A stretch of 64,000 nucleotides of DNA from assembly GCF_964275005.1 (NCBI RefSeq), contig NC_092702.1, positions 1,899,501 through 1,963,500 of the forward strand, given 5' to 3'. Under the pieces are notes generated by a model. It made no database searches. It was given only the letters and a program-made list of their open reading frames with translations, and had not been told where the DNA came from. Made by a program: the position numbers and the translations under genes. This document shows positions 33,701 to 64,000 of the stretch, in pieces. Positions within the stretch are counted from its first letter, which is position 1. Each line of letters begins with the position of its first letter. Source of the stretch: Diadema setosum (lineage: Eukaryota > Echinodermata > Echinoidea > Diadematoida > Diadematidae).

Positions 33701-36435
33701 TCCAGCAAATGTAATTCATGAATGAGGGAGGCCTTTACATTTTTTCAGTCAGAAACATGAAAAGATATACATTTTTAAAAAGCCTCAGGTGCAATTAGGG
33801 AGGCTTGGCAGCTTTGGGACAAGACGACGTATTCTGAAGCTACTTTTAGATAGTGATTTGTGGTCATTGTTTGTTGAGCTCAGTTTGATTGCTCTTGGAA
33901 TAGATATCGTTTTTGAAAAAGTCTTTAGTACCTGCGGCCTGGACATGTGCACCGTAGTGTCTGTCTGTCAGAAGTGGTTCAGGGAGCTCACTGAGGAAAC
34001 TCTTGAGGACACAGGCTACATCATGTGGGGTGAACTCTGAACTCTGGAGGTCAACCGCCCTGCCCTGGTTGAGGAGGTCCTTCAGTCGCTGCTGACGGTG
34101 TGAATTACCGGGGATACGAAACAGGCCCTCCACATGCACGTCTGTGAATAAAAACAGAGTGCACATGATAGAATAAGGATTATACTCATTGTGTCCGGCT
34201 GTATATTTTGTGTTCCATCACTGTTCATGTGGTATGACACACAGAGACTATTTTATACACCATATATTTCGCGAGTCTAAATTTTTGCGAATCGGGAATT
34301 CCCGCCCATTTCGCGAGTGGTTAAATTTGTAATCGTGGAGTCCTGTACTGAATGGAGAAATGTACACGCGTATGTCACATCCACATCGGGATCAGAGTCA
34401 ATATTTTCATGTGTCTTTAATTTCGCGGATAGCACCTGACTCGCGAAATTCACGAAAATAAAAACCTTGCGATTCAGTGTATACAGTATATAGATGTAGA
34501 TACTCAAGAATCTTTCTATGCCAATAAACAGCACCTACCAATTTGATAAAAGTGGAGATTTTTCTTTAAAAAAGAAATCCACAAAAGATCAATCTTCATT
34601 TCACCATATTCATCTTTCAGGCTTTCAAGACAGATGCGGTTTACTATAAATTCATATCAATTTGTTTAGAAACTTGCTTGTGACAATGCTTAACATGCAT
34701 GTGAGTGTATGCCTCAGTTTAAAAAGGTTTCTCCCTCTTTAACTCTCCCTTGTCCCCTCTACTCCTTAACTTCTTCCTCCCTTCTCCTCTTCTATTCATA
34801 CTTTATGAGCACATGGTTTTCCCATGCAGAAAGGTCAACATACTGATCATAATGTATTTAGAAACCAAAATATCACAAAGAAAATACAGTGACTAAATTC
34901 AAGATATGATCTTCCCCAAACTACAATCCAGGCTATTTAATTTGTTTGATCACTTCACCAAAATAACAATGTAGGAAATGATCTGCTCATCAAGATAAGA
35001 TGTTGCAAAACATATTTTCCCACTCTTGTCTACCTTAACAAGCAAGCAGTCATATAATACATCAAACAGACAAACATTGTGCTCTTTGCATCCATGAGAG
35101 AAGTCTGCTTGCCCAAGCACAGAGCAAGTGTGTTTGTAGCATCATGTATCAATGACTATACATTTGTATATATGTTTGATAACTTGCATTTGTTGGTTGA
35201 CTCTTCCTTTCCTTTTGGTACACCAGGTTAGGGCTTGCTGCTTGCTCACCCCCCCCCCCCCCCATCTCACTCTTGCTGTTGCTATTTCGCTCTTTTCCTT
35301 TCTTTATCCCTCTGTTGTTCCTCATCTTGTTTGATGTTGCCTCCCTATTCATCCTTATCCTTTAAAGGTTGCCCCCATGTTCCTCAGGATCATCACTGAC
35401 CCTCCTCTGCCTTTTGTCTGTCCACCCTCCTGCTCTAATCCTCCTCCCTTTTGATACCTGTTGGGCTCCTTACCTGTGACCTCCAACCCTCCCCTTTTGT
35501 TTTCTTTGTTCTGTGTCATTAGCCCTCCCCTGACTGTTCTTGTTGTGTGAAGTCCTTTATATGTGATTGCCTTCCCTGCCTGTTTCGTCATTTTGCCTTT
35601 GACGAAGATTCTGCTAGGATCAAAAGCTCAGTCCCCTTTTGACTTCAATGACTATGGCAGGATACATCAAAATGATGCATTAATATGACTAGACTTACTA
35701 TTTTTGAGGTAGCGATGAGTTAATGTTAGTAGACTTATTACCCTTGAGGTAGTCAACCAGTTACTATCAGTAGACTTACTATCTTTCAGGTATTCAATGA
35801 GCTGGCGAACCTGACAGTAACCTTCCTCACTGAGCGGGGATCCAAACACAGCTAGTTGGGGTTGGATTGCCGCTGGGAAGAGAAAATCAAATGAGCAATG
35901 GATTTGCAGTGAGAAACAGCACATAAAACCTAATCAAGTAGACAAATATTTAAAAGAAAAACAATGCCTAAACAAACATGATTTTGAACTACTTTTGCCA
36001 GGCACATGAACCACTTTGGCACCATTCATTCTGGAAAGAAGGCTGATAGTTTATCACAGTGATGACTAATGGGGATTGACATTACAGCAATAGATTTCAT
36101 GGAGTATAAAAAAATCATGCTGCTCTAAATCTGTGATCCAAGCAATATATACATGTAGAAATCGAGTGAAAGAATCACTGTAGATTCTACCTTTCTCCTT
36201 TTTCCTATGGCGTGTAAACTTCCTTATGATCGTCTTGCCCTGCTTGACATCCACATTGCCCATCAAGACTTGTCCTAGACTGTCTGTGCCGCTGAAGTCC
36301 AGGATGTGTGACAACTCAATACAGCACCATTCCACCAACGTCTCAGCATATTTGTGCCTCATCACCTCCACGTAGTACAGAGGGTTGCACAGGAACTCCC
36401 GGTCACTCATGTTGCACTGATACCTCCTCAAATTT
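21679..36435 (-). CDS. ARHGAP19: Rho GTPase-activating protein 19-like
   Basis: RhoGAP that would stimulate GTP hydrolysis on Rho; human ARHGAP19 acts on RhoA in cell division. Exons (minus): 36435-36191, 35872-35780, 34141-33932, 33203-32953, 32345-32253, 31387-31286, 30457-30290, 29495-29463 (33-nt microexon), 26600-26487, 25103-25032, 24398-24273, 23792-23493, 22976-22683; or exon 13 cut at 22737 and joined to 21711-21679. Phases agree throughout. From the ATG at 36410 the product is about 691 or 684 aa. N-terminal NPLYYVEVMRHKYAETLVEW matches the region before the GAP domain. FGSPLSEEG opens the domain, VEGLFRIPGN holds the arginine finger (R113), and LPEPLLTDRHY and FAPHVLWPRF follow. 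TEEALAQLYADVQAMPDSSK matches the conserved segment after the domain. The tail is Ser/Pro/Arg-rich and about 190 residues longer than in human (494 aa). Exon 1 opens with a split codon, so an upstream coding exon may exist. Confidence 0.93.
22683..22976 (-). CDS. ARHGAP19: ARHGAP19 exon 13, read-through form
   Basis: Acceptor CATTTCACAG, then 97 codons to TAA. Encodes a basic, proline-rich tail with RQTPIPAPRINTPP and PRKRKSDGQP, the latter a possible nuclear localisation signal. GTATGT at 22736-22731 is a donor that would truncate it and lead to the exon at 21711-21679. Confidence 0.6.
   Translation of the reverse strand, partial: RQPRKIIPPPLDHSSPKDDDHLSRHHRSRQTPIPAPRINTPPVASVPRKRKSDGQPVDSPMVVDSQPGSGRRPVAKPRIAVCFWKDRSLKVVNNVHK
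23493..23792 (-). CDS. ARHGAP19: ARHGAP19 exon 12, proline-rich tail
   Basis: Exactly 100 codons in phase 0 between TTATTTTCAG and GTATGTAAT. Rich in Pro, Ser, Arg and Gln; KAPTAPPKKYSPF and SERPDRPTTAPPSRPV resemble SH3 ligands. It has higher GC content than its introns. It has no counterpart I recognise in human ARHGAP19 and probably forms a disordered scaffold region. Confidence 0.8.
24651..24682. repeat. Poly-T/poly-G junction
   Basis: T14 followed directly by G18. Similar junctions occur at 1209-1231, 3541-3558, 5086-5108, 48499-48524 and, inverted, at 51245-51263. Confidence 0.95.
25567..25604. repeat. 19-bp tandem duplication
   Basis: AACCGTGCATTTATGTTCC occurs twice head to tail in an ARHGAP19 intron. 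Confidence 0.9.
29463..29495 (-). CDS. ARHGAP19: ARHGAP19 33-nt microexon
   Basis: Acceptor ACATTCCACAG and donor CAG/GTAGAATG bound eleven codons, ESERQRKVLRQ. It is in phase 0 with neighbours on both sides, so skipping keeps the frame. It continues the basic/polar helix begun by SSKKRRLMKQ in the preceding exon. It may be a cassette exon. Confidence 0.65.
34255..34492. mobile_element. CGCGAA-rich MITE remnant in ARHGAP19 intron 3
   Basis: Repeats of TTCGCGAGT, TAATTTCGCGGAT and ACTCGCGAAATTCACG in both orientations, ending GTGTATACAGTATA. It resembles the TACTGT MITE family but is more diverged. Confidence 0.5.
35691..35800 (-). repeat. ARHGAP19: Triplicated exon end plus splice donor in ARHGAP19
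   Basis: On the minus strand the end of exon 2 (TACCTGAAAGATA then GTAAGTCTAC) is followed by two further degenerate copies: CTACCTCAAGGGTAATAAGTC and CTACCTCAAAAATAGTAAGTC, at a period of about 40 bases. The first and third copies keep a GTAAGT donor. The reading frame stays open through all three copies. Confidence 0.85.
36191..36435 (-). CDS. ARHGAP19: ARHGAP19 first recognised coding exon
   Basis: Acceptor CCCCTGCCAG at its 5' side shows it is not the transcript's first exon. Two starts are possible: the internal ATG at 36410 (AACATGAGTGACC), or an upstream exon supplying two bases of a split codon. Human ARHGAP19 has about 40 residues before the matching point. No convincing upstream coding exon was found within 2 kb. 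Confidence 0.8.
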
Positions 36436-36775
36436 CTGGCAGGGGGATACAGAATGAGGTGACACTTAAACATTGAAAAAAACAACAACAAACATTTGAA
36501 ATACTACAAACTTCAAATTAATTACATGATAGACTCTACATGACAAACATAAGGATCACAACTGCCCTATGAGTATCACTGCAATTCTGCATAACTCATC
36601 ATATAATGCTCACTCTGCACAGTTGCTCTTTCGACAGCATGCAGCATTGATCATTGTCTTCCTAGGAAAGAAACAATCAAGTTAAACAACCAAACAAACA
36701 AACCATGCATGACCATGAGTATGACCCAGCTTACTTTGTTCAAGAAGGACCAAATCTGGATCATCCATATAGAGG

Positions 36776-36923
36776 TCTAGACAATGGGTATTAGTATAAA
36801 GCAAATTATCCAAGGTTCGACCTCCCATGCCAAAATTTGACCACATGCATCTAGACAATGGGTATTAGTATAAAGCAGATTATCCAAGGTTCGACCTCCC
36901 ATGCCAAAATTTGACCACATGCA
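36776..36923. repeat. 74-bp tandem duplication
   Basis: Two head-to-tail copies (36776-36849 and 36850-36923), each starting TCTAGACAATGGGTATTAG and ending TTGACCACATGCA. They differ at one base (GCAAATTA versus GCAGATTA). A very recent event. Confidence 0.97.
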
Positions 36924-37337
36924 AAGCATAAATTAAAATTTAGGTTTTTAAGACGACCATTACGACCATGAGGATGACGACATGTCGGCAGTTACCTGCT
37001 TAACTATACACAGCCCAGTCGCCGCTGTACATACGTAGCGCGACAGGGACACTCTGTATTCGCGTAGCGTATTAACAGCGTCTGGTCGGGCTATTACCTG
37101 CTAGTAGTGCAGTGCTACACCACCATCACAAACCCCAGGTTATCGCGGGCCATATGGGCCATATAAAATGTTAAAATAATTAAATTTTTGTCTTTACGTT
37201 AACACCAATTCGCAATTGACAATCACGGAATCACACGCACGGGGCAATAAATAATTTTACACTGACACGTCACTGTTTGATCTTTACTTTTTAGCTTTAA
37301 AAACCACGCATTTTATTGGATTAAGTGTTAACAACAT

Positions 37338-37706
37338 TTATACGTGTTGAGAGTAACATTTAATGGTTTGATGCTGAACGTTCAGAGTTAGTGGTGTGTG
37401 GTTGTTTGGTGTGTGCTTCAGTAGTTCAGGAAACTGGTTAACCAGCAAAGCTTTGACTACTTGAGTCGACTGATCAAAAGATCGGTCTGTATCGACTATC
37501 GTATCTGGTCGTCGGGGAAATGTTCCGCGGAGACTGCGTCTGGCTTCACGGATCCCCTCCTTATACATTCTACGGAGGAGAGCGATAATGTCAAAAAAAT
37601 AAAAGACTCCTCCGGACAGACGGATCTTTCTGTCTAACCATGTCCAAAGCAAAGCTAAGACAACGAATATGTCGCTGCATGAACGTAAACCATACACCGA
37701 TAACAA
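37338..37706 (-). other. Anonymous 122-codon ORF upstream of ARHGAP19
   Basis: Open from an ATG at 37706 to a stop at 37338. Two hydrophobic stretches (IFVVLALLWTWL and GVFYFFDIIALL) are followed by a basic/polar tail. I recognise no family. It could be a small gene, an unspliced exon or chance. Confidence 0.15.
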
Positions 37707-38423
37707 CGAATGGGACTGTTCACTTAGTTCTCGTGCGCCTCATCATAAACACTTCAGATTTCGACGGTTATAATAGCATACTTACTTTTTCTGCAATCAA
37801 TCATTCGCTGCTTCAATAAACTGGTCATGTACTAAACTTTTGACTTCTCAGGTGATATTTTCGTTGTTCTCTCTCTGTTGGGACTCTGATTTTTTTTGTG
37901 CCTCGAAAGTGACACACAAACAGCTCCCGTGGAAATCAAATTTGGTACAAGTTTGCTTACTTCGATAGCCGAGTAGTGATTGGCCACAGTCTGATGACGT
38001 CATGACTGTAGTAGTGATTTTATGCAGACAGAGTTCTGTGGATAGTCCCGGTACGCAGGACTCGACTGCCCAAGAAGTAAATTCTTCAGAATGGTTTTCG
38101 GGAAACACCTGTCATTTCTGACGTGTTTGCATCGAGTACTAGTATTGTCTTGGCAGCCATTGTTTTGATGCGCGCTTATAGGAAAGACAAATAACACGGA
38201 ATATATGAGGCGTCATCATCATCATCATCATTCAATTTTGGCGAGCGTGAAACTCTCCCCCTCCCCCTCTCTCTTCCTTTCTTTCTCTATCTCTCTTTCT
38301 TCGATCCTTTCTTTTGTCTTTGTTTGTTTCTTTTTTTTTTTTTGTCTAGCTCTATGCCTAACTTTGTTTCAAGGTTATGTGTGCGTGATGTAAAATAGCG
38401 GAATACTCGATCATAGCGGGACG

Positions 38424-38446
38424 GGGGGGGGGGGGGGGGGGGGGGG
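38424..38446. repeat. Poly-G tract
   Basis: An uninterrupted G-run of about 23 bases followed by CCAAAAG. Confidence 0.95.
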
Positions 38447-38759
38447 CCAAAAGACAACTGGTTGCACAACTTGCCACAAGATTCATCCATATTCAAACAA
38501 AACATTGCATATACAGCTATCCATGTTAATTGCACGGCATGATAGATGAAGTTTATATACTTGTGAGAGTTGTTCAAAAAACAATTGAAAACTCACTTAT
38601 TTCGTTTAGTTTACAATGATCAGTAATTTTTCAGTCGTGTACTAGAATTATACCGTTATGATATGTGGTTTTTCCACTTTTCAGTTGTAACTTTGTTTCA
38701 TTATGTAAAGCGCGTTGAGAACCTATTTTGTGTTGAATCGCACTATATAAGAACATTAT

Positions 38760-39049
<290 letters not shown>

Positions 39050-39712
39050 ATAGATGTTCATTGTTATGAGTTTTGTGGTTTATTTGTTTAGTTGTTTGTC
39101 TTTATCTCCATGTATCTGTTCCTGTCTTGCCACGGCTTGCTGTATCTTGTGTCACACTTGTTTGCATTACTAGTATCATGCACTTTATTTAAACACTACA
39201 TAAATGAAATGATTTATAGGCCCTATATTCACAAAGTCAGGCTAGGTGATTTGTCTATTAGGGTACAAAGAGATTTAATATGTAACCAACCAACCAAACA
39301 GCCTTAACAAACCAACCAACCAACAAACCAACAAAACAAACACTTCAGCAATATAGAGAAAATCAAAGAACAAAGTAGATAAATAAGCTAAAATTAGGCA
39401 AGACATAATCATTTTCATATGAAGAGGCCTTTCTCCTTTTCTCTTCTAATCTCTTTATCTTTCCACTTACTTCCATAATGAGCTAACAAAGTTCACGTTC
39501 TTTCATTGTGCACTATATATATATATATATATCCTCACACAATACATTTGTTTATGCAGGACCAAGATTTTGGAAGCAAAAAATGCATCAAGTCTGGCTG
39601 CATCTAGATGAGAATTAGACATGCAGCTTTATTTGGTTCTCAAATAATACTGCATTATGTAATTTTTTCTTCTTGACATTGTTATCGGTTTATTTGCATT
39701 TACTTGATGCTA

Positions 39713-39760
39713 AAGGGATGGTATAGTTTTTGTTGAGATTGGGCTTCAGGTATCATTTGT

Positions 39761-39798
<38 letters not shown>

Positions 39799-40120
39799 TG
39801 TGTGTGTGATGAGAAACCATTTATGAAATAGTATAGGGAATACTATTCTAAGAGGAATTCAGTTTATTTTATGAAAGTTAGTTTTGAAATGGCCCGAGAT
39901 ATCCAAAAGGAAATACATGCCCTAATACTGCTAACACTCAATTAATTAAAGGTGGGCTCCACCTTTCCCTGGGATCATTTTTTTTTTTTTTTAATATCTC
40001 AGCCATTTCAAATCCCATTCAAATAAATCTTTGAATTTCTCTTAGAATGTATTATGCCCATTAATATTTTATGAGTAGTTTCTAATTATCTTGCGAAAAA
40101 GTTAAAATCCAAATCCCCCA
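39713..40120. mobile_element. Fold-back MITE, GGGATGGTATAGT family, copy 3
   Basis: Left end AAAGGGATGGTATAGTTTTT, centre AAAGGTGGGCTCCACCTTT, right arm with AATATCTCAGCCATTTC and CATCTCAACCAAAAGAG. A (TG)n tract (39767-39808) has expanded inside the left arm. Confidence 0.8.
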
Positions 40121-40194
40121 TCTCAACCAAAAGAGATGGGGAATTTGAACTTTTAATTACATGTATCATGCCCATGCTAGTGGAAAATCTGTCA

Positions 40195-40357
40195 ATTCAT
40201 TCATTCATTCATTCATTCATTCATTCATTCATTCATTCATTCATTCATTCATTCATTCATTCATTCATTCATTCATTCATTCATTCATTCATTCATTCAT
40301 TCATTCATTCATTCATTCATTCATTCATTCATTCATTCATTCATTCATTCATTCATT
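40195..40357. repeat. (ATTC)n microsatellite
   Basis: About 40 uninterrupted ATTC units. The SFIH-repeat frames across it are not genes. Confidence 0.98.
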
Positions 40358-40894
40358 TTTCCATTTCCAGCAACAGAAATACACTGTATATATTATACAG
40401 AAAGGGTAGGTTTACAAAATAAATGAATTGAAAGTAGTAGGCCTACAAGTGTATACGGAAATCCTGGAAATGGGGAGGAAAGCTAAAAAGCAGTGCTTGT
40501 ACTTCCTCTCAAACTCTCCTTCTTTCATTCCTTCTATCTTTCTCTAACCATCCCTTCCCAATCTCGTTTGTCCTGTCTATATCTTTGTTTTTCCTGAGCA
40601 CTCATGTACCTATGTGTGCATATAATTCCCTTTACAATTCCAATTTTCCTCATATGGACTTTGTCAAGGTGGAATTGCGATCATTGGTAATGACTGAGAA
40701 TATTTTATGCATACATTTAGAGCACTGAGGTGATGACGTCATTCCCTCATATAATTTGCATATTATGTGAAACATGAGAAACTAACTTAGTAAATATCTG
40801 TTCATTTCTACATGTATGAAGGGGGAAAGAGTAATTCACATTTTTAAGTAAGAATAATAAAGCAGTAGAGATGTACATTTTTCAGTTTTTATCC

Positions 40895-40900
40895 TTTATT
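40895..40900 (-). terminator. PKHD1L1: Candidate PKHD1L1 polyadenylation signal
   Basis: AATAAA on the minus strand (CATTTAGAG to its right, TTTTTCAG to its left on plus). It would give a 3' UTR of about 4 kb across the low-repeat AT-rich stretch 40.9-44.9 kb. Inference from composition only. Confidence 0.2.
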
Positions 40901-43900
40901 TTCATTTAGAGAGACTCTACAATTTCTATGGCCAAAAAAATAAAAAATACAATAAAGATACAAATTAATCCCATGCCAGATCCAATCGTAAAACATATGA
41001 ATTCCCTTTATCTAAATGAATGGGTGATTATTAGATTATCAAATGATCAGTCATCTACTCTTTCCAAGTCCACCATTACACCTTTAAGACCTAAATCATC
41101 AGATGTTTATTTGTGAATAAAGCCAGTAAATCTAAGATTTGTAGCAATATTTCACATCAATATAAAAATTGATATTCATGCATAAAATAAACTAAATATG
41201 CACATATCAGAATTCTGACTGTAAGATCGCGTCAAATGAGTGGATCGCCTTTATGAAAATACCCATACAGAGCACAAATGTGGTATGCACACATGTTTGC
41301 ACCAATTGTTTGTTTGTTTTAACAGAGGTCACATTTATGCCCAACATAAATATGAAAGTAACAAGTGCATTTCTTTAAATCAATAAAATCACATCATACT
41401 ACATTCAAATTTGTGTAATTTCAAAGAGCAATCTTACTTCCAAAACATTGACATTTGTCAAATATCACCACTTTATGAAATGCTTTATAAAAATCTTTCA
41501 AAATCCTATGATGATGTAAATCAACACACTTTTGGTACTAAAAATATAACTCTTTCATATCAAGGCTTACCTTACCATATTTCAAAATAAAATTTAGATG
41601 ACTACATATCGTCTTATATTTCAAAAACTCTCATAACGTACTGAATACCAGTGTGGATCCTTTTGATGAAGCTAAAACAGAAGACAGGGCATATTCAATT
41701 TTGAAAAGATAATTTCTTTGATGTACATAAATTCTGCTCCGAAAATATTTTCTCTTGAAAGACAATGGTAATTACCAGAGAAATTGAGATATAAGTCAAA
41801 CCTAAATAGTACTTTGTTATAGTAGCCACATTTACACAGCATATAAGCTTGTCTGTAAAAAATACACCACTACTTGCACTTGTAAACGTATATAAACACA
41901 TCCATTAGCAGTAATCTTTATAAAACAGGGAAACCTTAATATAATGAGCTCACTTACAATGAGGCACTGCTTTTAACAAGGTGAATTCGGTGATCCTGAT
42001 TTTCCAGGACTGTAATCAGCACGTACCATTTTTTTTTCCGTATGTTTACAAGCAGGTATCAGGTATAACAACATAAATTCAGCAGTCCTGGTAAACTTGT
42101 CAAAACAGGGTTTCCTGTCTACTATGCATTTACTTTCTTCTATACACTTCATATCAGAATTGTAGTTTATATCAACTACAGCATACATCCTATTAGCTAA
42201 AAAACCCTAGTTTACATCACGTCACATTTCAAAGAGCCTGTTGGTAAGAACTGAGTGAAATGCAACATTCAGATCACACTTCAAACTAATCCAAAAATGT
42301 AAACTTTGTATAACTTTCAGTTTTGTATTATAAACAATAAATTTTCAAAGTCATTCAGGCCACTTATATCTTTGACATGAATGTACAATCCTTCGCCACA
42401 CATAAATCCAAAAGAAAATGACAAATTTAAATATCTTTTACATCTTTTTTTTTTTTTTTTGTAATCATCTGAGCAAAGCACTAAATTAATTTTAAAAAAG
42501 TTGAGATGTTTGGGTCATGTGATGCAATTCTCAACACTTCCAGAATACTAAATTTCAACATTAATGGGCAATGGAATTTTTCACTCACTTCATTACACTG
42601 CTACATGACTACAACACGGCAAAGGATTAGATACTTCAGTAACTCAATTATGATATTTACAACAGAGGTATAGTTATTAAATGACGAAAAAAAGGCAATC
42701 CAGCTAAATGTCAGTTGTTTGACATTTGAACTGAATATGACTCTACTTAAAGCGAGCACTTTAAATCAATACAAATATACATTACATAAATGCTGTGAGT
42801 TCTGCGAGTACATATTTCTTGCTGGAAAAAAAAAAGTGTTTAAGTATAATCTGTTGAGCTCTATTCATGTAAAACAGTTCAGTAAACTACTCCAAAGAGA
42901 AGTTAGCAAACATATTCAAAGTGTATTTAAAAAGATGATGACACAACATTTGCTCCTGTGACAATTGATGTAGTCTTATTTTCTCCAAGGACTTATGGAT
43001 AGGGTTGTGATAGGGGTTTAGGTTTAGTTTGATATTAGGATTAGGGTAAGAGTGAGGTTTGTGGGTAGAAATTATGTTTGGCTTAGTGCACAGACATTTC
43101 ATGGGAGCAACTGCCACAGGAGAAAATGTTGTGGAACCGTATCAAATATATCCAATTTTGTAAGTATGTATAAGCTGTTTATGGCAATTTTGTCTCATTT
43201 ATGTGAAGCTCACTTCAAGAAAACAAAACTGATAATACACACTGTCTTCTATCATTTGTGAAGTCTAAAATGAAATTTTATACATTGAACAACTGAAATT
43301 ATACAAATTCAAAAACTATAATTAAATTTTGCATATACATCTTGTATCGTAACCCTTTATATGACCCATAGTAGACAAAAGGAAAGACAGACGGTAGGCT
43401 GGAAAAAATGGACGGATGAAGACACAACACAACTAAAATACAGTTATGTACCTTTAACACAAAGACATGGAGGAAAAAGAAAAAGAAAAAGAAAGGATAG
43501 CCTCAGGGATACAATTAGCTCACAGCTAAAAAACAAAACAAAAACAAAAGGTATGTGTATATGTAGGACTGCACAGAAAAAACAGCACACACACACACAC
43601 ACAAAATAAAATCAATGAGAAACTAAAAATTACAATCAGTAACAAACTAAAACTTATCACTGTTTACAAAAGACTATAAAAAGTGTAAAATGATGATGAT
43701 GACAACGATGATCCACAGCATTTGTATGGCGCTAATCACAGCTTTCAAAAGTAAAATCCCTGCCAATATTTTGCAGTTAGGAAAGAATTAGCAGGAATTA
43801 CATTTCTTACAATATTAAAAAAAAAAGAAAAAAAAAGAATGGGAATAAATGAACACATTAGAATGATGAGTGTTACATGACACACTACTTAAATGCTGAA

Positions 43901-44446
43901 CCACAAGCATTAATCACTCATAATTTTATTGAATATTTACAACAGAAAAAATCAACAGTTTTTATAGTAAAGTATATACACCAAGCTCGTTTTGCACAAT
44001 CTGATGGGGCAAATTCAACACTTTATGAGGTCACTTAGTAAACAATGATCATTTCATCAAAAGAAAAAAAAAAATGGCCAATTTATAAACGTTTGTTTCA
44101 CTTATGAAAATATGTAACAAAGTCATGCACGTGGAACAAATAAAATGAAACAAATTCATTCACTGCAAGATTACAAACTCTCTAATGAAATTTACCAAAA
44201 TGTTTCTAATGTGTCTCGTACTGCATAACAAAGGAATGGAAATACTTGTTACAGATATGTGATGGTATCAGTACAGGTCAGTTAAGTGTAGCGATAAATT
44301 ACTTTCTTCTGTCAGAACAGCACAAATAGATTCACACCTCTTGAAGTAACTTCAGGCTTCATACTGCCACAATTGTATGGAGTCAGAACCAGTGTGCTGT
44401 GATAGTATTGTGGTTATCTTTAGCTTTTATACTCTTAGGCCCGAAT

Positions 44447-44594
44447 ACATGAATTAAGGTGGTTTAAATTTAGACTACGGTTATGCACATTTCTTCTGCG
44501 TAGATGTGCAAGTCAAAGGTACTCCAGTGTATTTCATACTTACCGTATTTTAGGCCATGTCCTAAATTTAAACCACCTTCGTGAATTTGGGCCT
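44447..44594. mobile_element. Hairpin MITE, AGGCCCGAATACATGAATT
   Basis: 148-bp inverted repeat: AGGCCCGAATACATGAATT on the left, CGTGAATTTGGGCCT on the right, with TTAAGGTGGTTTAAATTTAG and its inverse next inside. It lies about 340 bp past the PKHD1L1 stop, so probably within the 3' UTR. Confidence 0.8.
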
Positions 44595-44930
44595 TAGAGT
44601 AAAACTAGCAGGAAATAATCCTTTCTCATTAAGACTTTTACTTTGAGCACATGCAGCAGGAACCAGTCTGAGATGATCATAAAATGATTTTACTATCCAT
44701 GACTATTCATGAAGTAGAAACCAGTATGAAATGGCTCTTTGTTACTCATAAAAAATACTTTATTCTGAGCTCCATATCTAGTACAAACCAGTATGAAATG
44801 ATCACAGACTAGTTTCAGATTGTTTGATACTCTCGCCTCTTCACAGAATGGGAACCAGTATGAAAATTATCTTTGAGCATATTTGTATTTCGATGGTCTG
44901 GGACGAGTGTGAATTGGTCCAAGGGTGAGT

Positions 44931-63992
<19,062 letters not shown>

Positions 63993-64000
63993 ACTCTCTA

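Noticed and set aside
37995-38002. TGACGTCA as a CREB site
   Set aside because: A single 8-mer is expected about once in this length; similar ones occur at 22 and 40734 without a gene start nearby.
38140-38160. ATGGCTGCCAAGAC as an ARHGAP19 first coding exon
   Set aside because: Good start context, but the frame reaches a stop after 24 codons and the only nearby donor gives the wrong phase for the exon at 36435.
40161-40422. SFIH-repeat open frames
   Set aside because: They are the (ATTC)n microsatellite read in different frames; no start, domain or flanking coding sequence.

Overview
This 64 kb window is animal nuclear DNA: intron-rich genes with GT-AG splicing, AT-rich noncoding sequence, and a dense load of short inverted-repeat elements and simple repeats. 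The protein families are metazoan. The repeat types (TA-flanked Tigger-like ends, the AGCTCACCTGAG element with internal tandem units, GGGCCC hairpins with a TGATTGGCTG core, tRNA-like SINE pieces, frequent TACATGTA) suggest a marine invertebrate, most likely a non-chordate deuterostome such as an echinoderm or hemichordate. That placement is inference; no sequence here fixes the species.

Layout. 1-3.78 kb is intergenic, with a fold-back element and a degraded ORF fragment. 3978-12658 (+) is a complete eight-exon RNASEH2A gene (329 aa). 12.66-21.68 kb is the convergent 3' space between RNASEH2A and ARHGAP19, filled with probable 3' UTR and repeats. 21679-36435 (-) is an ARHGAP19-like RhoGAP gene with 13 or 14 coding exons and two possible C-termini. 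36.4-44.9 kb holds its upstream region, long simple repeats and the probable 3' UTR of the next gene. 44931 to the right edge (-) is the 3' part of a PKHD1L1 (fibrocystin-L) gene: fourteen coding exons covering the distal ectodomain, one transmembrane helix and a cytoplasmic tail of about 275 residues. Its 5' part lies beyond the window.

The strongest observation is the PKHD1L1 tail. In vertebrates, as I recall, this receptor ends within about a dozen residues of the membrane. Here the reading frame runs through six more phase-matched exons after the membrane exon. They encode a basic/polar linker, a segment that looks like a ubiquitin-like (beta-grasp) fold, and a terminal MYND-type zinc finger. 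All 13 exon junctions of the locus agree in phase, so the zinc finger reads as part of the same protein and not as a neighbouring gene.

Other points of interest: a three-fold repeat of an exon end plus its splice donor in ARHGAP19; a 143-bp inverted repeat with nearly identical arms in a PKHD1L1 intron; a PKHD1L1 splice donor lying exactly at the end of a transposon; an acceptor whose pyrimidine tract is a microsatellite; several families of hairpin elements, three of which share a core while their arms differ; and recurring poly-T/poly-G junctions. The three genes do not form an evident pathway. They act in genome maintenance (RNase H2), Rho signalling and cytokinesis (ARHGAP19) and the cell surface (PKHD1L1). 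No RNA gene, CRISPR array or virus-derived element was recognised.
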